From: CBDUMN01 sp965368335
GTDB lineage: Bacteria > Pseudomonadota > Alphaproteobacteria > Rhodospirillales > JAPHRK01
DNA: 28,463 nucleotides
NCBI GenBank assembly: GCA_965368335.1
Contig: CBDUMN010000043.1
Span: forward strand, 1 to 28,463
Reading direction: 5' to 3'
The notes beneath the pieces were generated by a model that searched no databases, was not told the DNA's origin, and was given only the letters and a program-made list of their open reading frames with translations. Positions 22,619 to 28,463 of this stretch are shown here, one piece after another; the stretch's first letter is position 1, and each line of letters opens with the position of its first letter. The translations under genes were made by a program, and so were the position numbers.

Positions 22619-23320
22619 CTATTTTATTCTCGGGAGCGAAACTTTCGGCGCGCTGTATTGTTCTTCACCGCCCTTAACGATCTGGCCGTAGTTTTTGAAC
22701 TTCTCTTTGATTACCGCCATCTCTTCGTCCGAAAGAATCACCGGATCGCCGATTTGCAAAGCCCGCCAATACATCTCGCATAGGGTCTCCACCTCGACCG
22801 CAAGATTGAGCGCCCGCTCCAGATCGTGCCCCAGTACGATCATGCCGTGATTGGCGAGCAGGCAAGCCTTGCGGTCGATCAACGCCGTCAAGGCGACGTC
22901 TGAAAGCTCCTGGGTGCCGAAGGTGCGGTAGGGCGCGCAGCGGATGGTCTTTCCCCCGGCCGCCTGGATCATATAGTGAAAGGCCGGGATGTCCTTGCCG
23001 TGACAGGCGAGGCTGGTGGCGAACACCGAATGAGTATGGATGATCGCCTGAATTTCCGGTCGGTCCCGATAGATATCGACATGAAACCGCCATTCGCTTG
23101 AAGGCTTGAACTTTCCCTCCCAACTGCCATCCGGCCGAAGCAGGCAGAGGTCTTCGGGCATGCAGGTATCGTAAGGCATGCCGGAGGGCGTGATCAGCAG
23201 CCCTTCGCGCAACCGCACGCTCACATTGCCCGAGGTCCCCTGATTGATCCCCACCTCATTCATCTTGCGGGCCGTTTCAAGCAGTTTACGGCGTAGGCGC
23301 AGTTCGTTCGTTTGAGGCAT
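22619..23320 (-). CDS. Class II aldolase, probable 5-methylthioribulose-1-phosphate aldolase of the DHAP shunt
   Basis: A zinc-dependent aldolase/adducin-domain enzyme of 233 residues. The catalytic glutamate E76 (SSEWRFH) and zinc ligands H95, H97 (IIHTHS) and H158 (LANHGM) are all present. Fuculose-phosphate aldolases share this set. With mtnA and mtnP upstream and no mtnC, mtnD or mtnW in the window, the likely role is that of R. rubrum Ald2: cleavage of 5-methylthioribulose 1-phosphate to DHAP and (methylthio)acetaldehyde. The dehydratase MtnB belongs to the same superfamily and is the main alternative. The start MPQTNE (23320) is inside the 3' end of the TPR-sulfotransferase gene; another ATG lies at 23338. 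Neither has a clear ribosome binding site. Confidence 0.8.
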   Translation of the reverse strand: MPQTNELRLRRKLLETARKMNEVGINQGTSGNVSVRLREGLLITPSGMPYDTCMPEDLCLLRPDGSWEGKFKPSSEWRFHVDIYRDRPEIQAIIHTHSVFATSLACHGKDIPAFHYMIQAAGGKTIRCAPYRTFGTQELSDVALTALIDRKACLLANHGMIVLGHDLERALNLAVEVETLCEMYWRALQIGDPVILSDEEMAVIKEKFKNYGQIVKGGEEQYSAPKVSLPRIK

Positions 23321-25229
23321 ATCCGAAGTAATCCACATACTCTTGAAGAGTTGGCAATATATTCACCAGTTGTTTTTCATAACGCATCCAACGGCCCTTG
23401 GCCGTTTGGAAAAGCGGTTTTGCAACATCCCTTATGCTTGGAGTCGCAACTCGCCTTTCGTCACTTACCTCTTGATAGGATAGGACCTTGTTATCCCAGT
23501 CCACACCCAAAAAAGATAGTATCCCCTTTAACGTCTCTTGCGGCTTCCGCACAAGGTTTTCATAGCGGTACTCATACCAATCCAAGCCAAGAGCTTCCTT
23601 ATAGTGCAGAGCCAATTTCATCGTCTCGCAATAAATCTTCGCCGAGTTTTCAAGAGAATAAAATTGCGCCATTGCAGGATTCAGCCTGAAATTTTGCATA
23701 TAGCAACTTAGTACGCAGTCTCGAGGGTCCCTTAAGGCAACAAGAATCTTTGAATCTGGGAAAAGCCTCCGAACGAGACCGAGATTGATTATATTGATCG
23801 GATTCTTATCGATAAGGAGCTTATCTTTTCCAATTTCTCCATGCACTGTTTCAGCAGCCTCCCAATATGCGTCTCTCAATTCATCTATTTTCGTCTCGGG
23901 AAGACTGGAAAGATTTTGTGGGAACGTTCCCGGAATGCTGGCTTGTAACTGATATAGCCAATCATGCTCTCCTTTAGAGACCAAATCGGGGTGCGCCTTG
24001 AGCATTTGCTCAAGAAGGGTTGTTCCCGATCGGGGGAAGCCAACAAAGAATATCGGTGAATTCCGGGGGGCTTCTTTGGCTTGCCGCGGCCACGTAGCAA
24101 CTCTCTCAGCATTGAACCAGAAATTCTGCCGAATTCGATTTGGATAGACATCCAAATCAACAGCTTTCCACTGAGCTGTTTCCTGTCTCAATGCTTTTGA
24201 TTTGACGAAATAATCAAAAGCATCATCACACAAATCAAGCTTATCAAGAACGTTACCTAGTTCGGCAAGCGTACTGATTCTCATCCGTAAGTCTAGGGAA
24301 CACAGGAGGGCCTTTTCTAGGCTTTCTCTCGCGTCCTGGTAAAACCCCTCACGAATGTCGCACCGGGCGCAAACGATATGAGCCATTCCCAATGCGGGGT
24401 CCAGTTCCAAAGCTTTGTGCGCACAGCTCCGGGCGTCCTTCGTTTCTCCTGCATATTCAAGCGCACTAGCCAGATTGGCATGAGCTTCAGCAAATTGGGG
24501 GTTTAGCTCGAGAGCCTTTCGAAAATAGGGAATTGATCCTTTTGCTTTTTTATCTAAAGAAAGAGCAATTCCCAGGTTGAGATATATCTCTGGAGATTCG
24601 GGGGCCTTTTCCGCCGCCAACATTAATGGCTCAACAGCCTCCTGATAACATTCAATTTTATTCAGGGCGGCCCCTTTATTGTTAAGTGCCTGAACGCAAA
24701 ACGGATCAAGATGAAGGGCTTTCTCAAACCATACCAATGCATCTTCATATTTTGCTTCCGCGGCAAAAACAGAGCCCATGGAATTGGCGATCTCAGGATT
24801 TTTCTGGTCCAGCTTCCAGGCTCGGCTAAATGCGTCTATCGCCTCGTTGTGTCGATGAAGCGCCGAAAGGGAAAGGCCTATGTTGTAATGCAGCTCGGCA
24901 ACGGAGTCATTCATGCCTATTGCCTGTGAGAAACTACCCACAGAAGCTTCGAAATCACCGCAAAGACTTTCCGAAATACCTTTATGCATGAAGTAAAGGG
25001 GGTTTTCGACGCCAACATCATCAGCTTCCGAAAACAGAGCTCTCGCCTCTTTAGGCTGCCCCTGACGCAGCGCCATAAACGCCAATAAATGCCGGGCGCG
25101 TGGATTTTTTATGTCTACTTCGAGCACCTGACGACAAAGAGTTTCAGCAGCCGACAAATCACCTTTCTGAAATAGATCATTTGCCTTATCCATTTCACCG
25201 GTAATATTCATCCCCCCATCTATGGACAT
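23286..25229 (-). CDS. TPR-repeat sulfotransferase, AT-rich insert within the mtn operon
   Basis: A 647-residue protein with no signal peptide. Residues about 12-345 are consecutive tetratricopeptide repeats (for example AELHYNIGLSLSALHRHNEA). A sulfotransferase domain follows, with the 5'-phosphosulfate loop FVGFPRSGTTLLEQ (395-408) and the 3'-phosphate site ALRDPRDCVLSCY (498-510), so PAPS is the expected donor; the acceptor is unknown. The domain proper ends near YVDYFGY; the last ten residues are read from the aldolase 5' region. The start overlaps the mtnA stop (TGATG); M7 and M13 are alternative starts. Hand-counted lines give 35-45% GC against 60-73% in lines from the flanking genes, pointing to acquisition from another source. 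Confidence 0.85.
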   Translation of the reverse strand: MSIDGGMNITGEMDKANDLFQKGDLSAAETLCRQVLEVDIKNPRARHLLAFMALRQGQPKEARALFSEADDVGVENPLYFMHKGISESLCGDFEASVGSFSQAIGMNDSVAELHYNIGLSLSALHRHNEAIDAFSRAWKLDQKNPEIANSMGSVFAAEAKYEDALVWFEKALHLDPFCVQALNNKGAALNKIECYQEAVEPLMLAAEKAPESPEIYLNLGIALSLDKKAKGSIPYFRKALELNPQFAEAHANLASALEYAGETKDARSCAHKALELDPALGMAHIVCARCDIREGFYQDARESLEKALLCSLDLRMRISTLAELGNVLDKLDLCDDAFDYFVKSKALRQETAQWKAVDLDVYPNRIRQNFWFNAERVATWPRQAKEAPRNSPIFFVGFPRSGTTLLEQMLKAHPDLVSKGEHDWLYQLQASIPGTFPQNLSSLPETKIDELRDAYWEAAETVHGEIGKDKLLIDKNPINIINLGLVRRLFPDSKILVALRDPRDCVLSCYMQNFRLNPAMAQFYSLENSAKIYCETMKLALHYKEALGLDWYEYRYENLVRKPQETLKGILSFLGVDWDNKVLSYQEVSDERRVATPSIRDVAKPLFQTAKGRWMRYEKQLVNILPTLQEYVDYFGYASNERTAPTP

Positions 25230-26326
25230 CAGCCCACCTTTTCCGGGAACAGCTTGGCCAAGCCTTCAGGCGAAGCTTCGGCGACGCCGCGTTCGGTGAT
25301 CAGGCCGGTAACCAGCCGTCTCGGCGTCACGTCGAAGGCCGGGTTGCCCGCCGGGCTGCCGGCCGAGGAAATGGTCACCGTCACCACCTCGCCGCTCGGC
25401 ATACGGCCGGTCATATCGGTCACTTCTTCCTCGCCGCGTTCTTCGATGGGAATCTCCTTCACCCCGTCATGCACGGTCCAGTCAATAGTCGGCGAGGGCA
25501 GGCCCACGTAAAACGGCACATCGTTATCCTTGGCCGCCAGAGCTTTCAGGTAGGTGCCGATTTTATTGCAGACGTCGCCATCCGCCGTGGTCCGGTCGGT
25601 TCCAACGATCACCAGATCGACCTCGCCATGCTGCATCAAATGACCGCCCGCATTGTCGACGATGATATGGTGGGACACGCCGTGGTGCTGCAACTCATAG
25701 GCCGTCAGGCTCGCGCCCTGGTTCCGGGGGCGGGTTTCATCGACCCAGACGTGAATGGGAATGCCCGCTTCATGAGCCTTATACATGGGGGCCGTCGCCG
25801 TGCCCCAATCGACGGTCGCCAGCCAACCCGCATTACAGTGGGTGAGAATATTGACCACCCCCTGCTTGCCCTTTTTCTCCCAAATTTCCTCGATGATCTT
25901 GAGGCCGTGATCGCCGATGGAAGAACAGATTTCCACATCTTCGTCGCAAATCTCAGCCGCCCGCTTATAGGCCGCCGCCACGCGCTCTTCGACCGGTAGG
26001 GGCTTGAGCAAAGCGGTCATTTCATCAAGCGCCCACTTGAGATTGATCGCCGTCGGGCGAGTGGCGTGCAACACTTCGTAGGCCTCATCCAAAGCGGCAT
26101 CCGAAGCGTCGTTACGGGCAGCTAGACACATGCCATAGGCCGCCGTCGCGCCGATCAGCGGTGCGCCGCGCACCAGCATATCCTTGATCGCCACCGCCGC
26201 ATCTTTCAGCGTTTCCAGGCGGACGATCTCAAGCTTATGCGGCAGGACGGTCTGGTCGATGATCTCAACTCCCCAGCCGTCGGAAGCGAGCCAAATGGTG
26301 CGATAGTGCTTGCCGTCGATTTTCAT
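25229..26326 (-). CDS. mtnA: S-methyl-5-thioribose-1-phosphate isomerase
   Basis: Isomerises 5-methylthioribose 1-phosphate to 5-methylthioribulose 1-phosphate. The 365 residues include RGAPLIGATAAYG (53-65), the catalytic cysteine C164 in THCNAGWLATVDWGTA and the catalytic aspartate D244 in GTDRTTADGDVCNKIGTY, which together separate it from eIF2B-like homologues and ribose-1,5-bisphosphate isomerase. The start at 26326 gives the usual short N-terminus; the upstream extension in frame is antisense-like and runs over mtnP. It begins 2 bases after the mtnP stop. Its own stop overlaps the TPR-sulfotransferase start. Confidence 0.95.
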   Translation of the reverse strand: MKIDGKHYRTIWLASDGWGVEIIDQTVLPHKLEIVRLETLKDAAVAIKDMLVRGAPLIGATAAYGMCLAARNDASDAALDEAYEVLHATRPTAINLKWALDEMTALLKPLPVEERVAAAYKRAAEICDEDVEICSSIGDHGLKIIEEIWEKKGKQGVVNILTHCNAGWLATVDWGTATAPMYKAHEAGIPIHVWVDETRPRNQGASLTAYELQHHGVSHHIIVDNAGGHLMQHGEVDLVIVGTDRTTADGDVCNKIGTYLKALAAKDNDVPFYVGLPSPTIDWTVHDGVKEIPIEERGEEEVTDMTGRMPSGEVVTVTISSAGSPAGNPAFDVTPRRLVTGLITERGVAEASPEGLAKLFPEKVG

Positions 26327-26328
26327 AA

Positions 26329-27204
26329 CTAGAGCACCCTTCCGGCGACGGCATCGAGCTTGGCGACCAACTCCGGGTCGCGCGCTTCGGGGGCCGTAAT
26401 CAAGGCATTGTCGAGGGCCGCCTGGCAACCGCATCCGCAAAGCTCGGTGCGACCCGAAAGCTTCGGCGCGGTCTGCTTGACCAATGAGCGGCCCTTGTCC
26501 GCATTGTCGAGCAACACGGCGATGATGGCGTCGACCGTCACATGATCGTGGTCGGGATGCCAGCAATCGTAGTCGGTGACCATGGCGACCGTGCAGTAAC
26601 AGATCTCGGCTTCACGAGCCAATTTGGCTTCCGGCATGTTGGTCATGCCGATCACATCGCAGCCCCAGGAGCGATAGAGATTGCTCTCGGCCAGCGTCGA
26701 AAACTGGGGGCCTTCCATGGCGAGATAGGTGCCGCCACGCTGATGGGGGATATCGAGCTCTTTCAGAGACTCTTCCACCGCATCGCCGAGCCGCGAGCAG
26801 GTGGGATTGCCAAGCGCCACATGGGCGACCAGCCCGGTGCCGAAGAAGCTTTTATTGCGCATGATGGTGCGGTCGATGAACTGATCGGCGATCACGAAGG
26901 TGCCGGGCGGCAGTTCCTCTTTCAACGAACCGCAAGCGGAGACGGAAAGGATTTCGGTAACCCCGGCGCGCTTAAGCGCGTCGATATTGGCCCGGTAGTT
27001 GACCTCGGCCGGAGAGATTCGGTGGCCGCGTCCGTGACGGGGCAGAAAGACCAGTTGCTGGCCGTTCAATTCACCGAACAGCAACTCGTCCGAGGGTTCG
27101 CCAAAGGAGCTTTCGACCTTTTCCCAACGGGTGTTTTCCAACCCGTCTATTTCATAAACCCCGCTGCCGCCAAGAACGCCGATAACCGGTGCCGGAACCC
27201 CCAT
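26329..27204 (-). CDS. mtnP: S-methyl-5'-thioadenosine phosphorylase
   Basis: Splits 5'-methylthioadenosine, a by-product of polyamine and other SAM-dependent synthesis, into adenine and 5-methylthioribose 1-phosphate. The 291-residue protein carries the phosphate-binding GGSGVYEI near the N-terminus, RHGRGH, SACGSLKEELPPGTFVIADQFIDRT, and the substrate loop MTNMPEAKLAREAEICY followed by TDYDCWH, typical of MTAP rather than purine nucleoside phosphorylase. The start at 27204 has GGGAGG at good spacing; the ATG five codons upstream has none. It leads the mtnP-mtnA pair. Confidence 0.95.
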   Translation of the reverse strand: MGVPAPVIGVLGGSGVYEIDGLENTRWEKVESSFGEPSDELLFGELNGQQLVFLPRHGRGHRISPAEVNYRANIDALKRAGVTEILSVSACGSLKEELPPGTFVIADQFIDRTIMRNKSFFGTGLVAHVALGNPTCSRLGDAVEESLKELDIPHQRGGTYLAMEGPQFSTLAESNLYRSWGCDVIGMTNMPEAKLAREAEICYCTVAMVTDYDCWHPDHDHVTVDAIIAVLLDNADKGRSLVKQTAPKLSGRTELCGCGCQAALDNALITAPEARDPELVAKLDAVAGRVL

Positions 27205-27267
27205 GAATGCCTCCCACATGGATCAGTAAAAAAACCGCGCACAGTTTTACAGGAACCCCCTCTCCGT

Positions 27268-28455
27268 TCAAGCGGAAGCCGCCGCCCTTTTCCGCGCCGC
27301 CAGCAAGGACAGCGTGGCGAGACAGGAAAGCGCGATGAACGGCAGGGCGATCAACTGCACCACATTCCATCCGGCCCAGTGCATGACTAGGCCCGACGAC
27401 AAAGAACCGAGCGCCGCCATGCCGAAAACCAGAAAGTCGTTAATCGCCTGCACCTTGGCCCGCTCGGAAGGCTTATAGGCTTCGGTCAGCAGGGTCGAAG
27501 CGCCAACGAAGCTAAAATTCCAGCCCAGCCCCAAGGCGATCAGAGCGATGGTGAAGTGAGCGATCTCAAGCCCCATGAGCGCCACCGCAACGCACCCGGC
27601 CAACAAGACCATTCCGGTCGCCATCACCTGCAGCACCCCAAAGCGCTGAATGATCGACCCAGTGACCAACGACGGAGCGAACATGGCGACGATATGCCAT
27701 TGGATAGCGTCGGCCGCATCGGGCACGCCGAACCCGCAGCCGACCATGGCGATAGGCGCCGAGGTCATCACCAGGGTCATGGAGCCGTAGCCGATCATCC
27801 CGCCCAGCACGGCGACCAGAAAAACCGGCTGGCGAACGATTTCACCCAACGGCCTTGCCGGGTCGTGAGACTCGGCCACCGTCAGTTTCGGGATATCGAG
27901 AAACGACAGAATCATCATGGCAACCACGGCCACACCGACCAAAACGGCAAAGGGACCGAGGAAAGGAATAACGAAAAGATCATTGGTCGAACGCACCACC
28001 AACGGCCCGATAAAGGCCGCAACCACCCCACCCGCCACAACGAGCGAAATAGCCCTTGGCCGGAAGGTCAGGCTGGCCGTGTCGGCGGCGGCGAAACGGA
28101 AGAACTGGGCAAACCCACCGTTGATTCCCATGACGAAGGTCGCCGCAGCGAATAGCCAGAAATTGCCGATCCAGACCGAATAGGCGGCAAGCGCCGTCCC
28201 CACCAGACCGACGAAAGCCCCGGTCAGGAACCCCGCCCGCCGACCAACCCGCTGCATATAGAGCGAGGCCGGAATAGTGGTCATCGCCGTCGCCACGATG
28301 GCCAGGCTGACCGGTAGGGTGGCAAGCGCCTTATCATCGGCGATGGTCTGGCCGATCAGCCCTGCAGTGATGATCAGCACCGACTGGCTGGTGGTGAACA
28401 GCGCCTGTGAACTGGACAGCAAGGCGACATTCCGTTTCTCGTGGGGATGTTCCAT
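27268..28455 (-). CDS. Major facilitator superfamily transporter
   Basis: A 395-residue inner-membrane protein with about twelve hydrophobic segments, the MFS layout. The loop between segments 2 and 3 contains LYMQRVGRRAGFLTG, a version of the MFS motif A (GxxxDRxGRR), with the usual Asp replaced. The central loop is short (FLDIPKLTVAESHDPARPLGE). The substrate cannot be predicted. The start lies 8 bases from the window edge, so upstream signals are only partly visible. The mtnP start is 63 bases downstream, close enough for co-transcription, and transport linked to methylthio compounds is possible but unproven. Confidence 0.86.
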   Translation of the reverse strand: MEHPHEKRNVALLSSSQALFTTSQSVLIITAGLIGQTIADDKALATLPVSLAIVATAMTTIPASLYMQRVGRRAGFLTGAFVGLVGTALAAYSVWIGNFWLFAAATFVMGINGGFAQFFRFAAADTASLTFRPRAISLVVAGGVVAAFIGPLVVRSTNDLFVIPFLGPFAVLVGVAVVAMMILSFLDIPKLTVAESHDPARPLGEIVRQPVFLVAVLGGMIGYGSMTLVMTSAPIAMVGCGFGVPDAADAIQWHIVAMFAPSLVTGSIIQRFGVLQVMATGMVLLAGCVAVALMGLEIAHFTIALIALGLGWNFSFVGASTLLTEAYKPSERAKVQAINDFLVFGMAALGSLSSGLVMHWAGWNVVQLIALPFIALSCLATLSLLAARKRAAASA

Positions 28456-28463
28456 ATCTCTCT

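Noticed and set aside
22619..23320. Aldolase as methylthioribulose-1-phosphate dehydratase (MtnB)
   Set aside because: Not excluded, but no mtnC, mtnD or mtnW follow, and the mtnP-mtnA-aldolase order matches the R. rubrum DHAP shunt set better.
25469..25999. Plus-strand open frame opposite mtnA, and a similar one at 26542-27390 opposite mtnP
   Set aside because: Both are antisense to enzymes with intact catalytic motifs and have no recognisable domain.

Overview
The window looks like chromosomal core sequence from a GC-rich alphaproteobacterium, most likely in or near the Rhodospirillales. This rests on protein families and gene order: a ubiK-ybjN-proC block, a phasin gene, an ilvE/marR divergon next to an OmpR/EnvZ-type pair, lgt-midA-pgeF, rplY-pth-ychF, and an mtnP-mtnA-class II aldolase set like that of Rhodospirillum rubrum. 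No tRNA, rRNA, CRISPR array, insertion sequence or prophage gene was recognised.

Layout. 1-1182 (+): end of moeA, then moaD and moaE, molybdenum cofactor genes packed with overlaps. 1298-2718 (+): a small exported protein and a LOG-family nucleotide phosphoribohydrolase. 2773-3654 (-): ilvE, divergent from a marR gene (3782, +) across a promoter region with one palindrome. 4323-6360 (+): response regulator and histidine kinase. 6447-7385 (+): three small proteins (Pmp3/YqaE-like, two-segment membrane protein, coiled coil). 7476-7991 (-): phasin, with a promoter overlapped by two PhaR-like operators. 8180-10249 (-): ubiK-ybjN-proC. 10406-15474 (+): hldD-lgt-midA-pgeF-lipoprotein. 15664-19251 (+): prs, rplY, pth, ychF. 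19260-28455 (-): a co-directional block running, in transcription order, MFS transporter, mtnP, mtnA, TPR-sulfotransferase, class II aldolase, two hotdog thioesterases, an ABM-domain membrane protein, an isocitrate-lyase-superfamily enzyme and an FkbM methyltransferase.

Two regions stand out. First, the midA-pgeF junction carries a perfect 525-bp tandem duplication. It leaves both parent genes intact and creates an in-frame chimeric ORF (101 residues of PgeF followed by the last 69 residues of MidA). It is either a very recent duplication or an assembly error. Second, mtnP, mtnA and a class II aldolase form the gene set of the DHAP shunt for 5'-methylthioadenosine, but a distinctly AT-richer TPR-sulfotransferase gene sits between mtnA and the aldolase. 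It starts on the mtnA stop codon and ends inside the aldolase start region, which looks like an acquired cargo gene knitted into an operon.

Regulatory structure readable by eye includes two convergent-gene terminators, sigma70-like promoters for the LOG gene, phasin, ubiK, hldD and rplY, and a long hairpin without a T-tract between ubiK and ybjN. All GC values quoted are hand counts on single 60-base lines. No homology search was possible.
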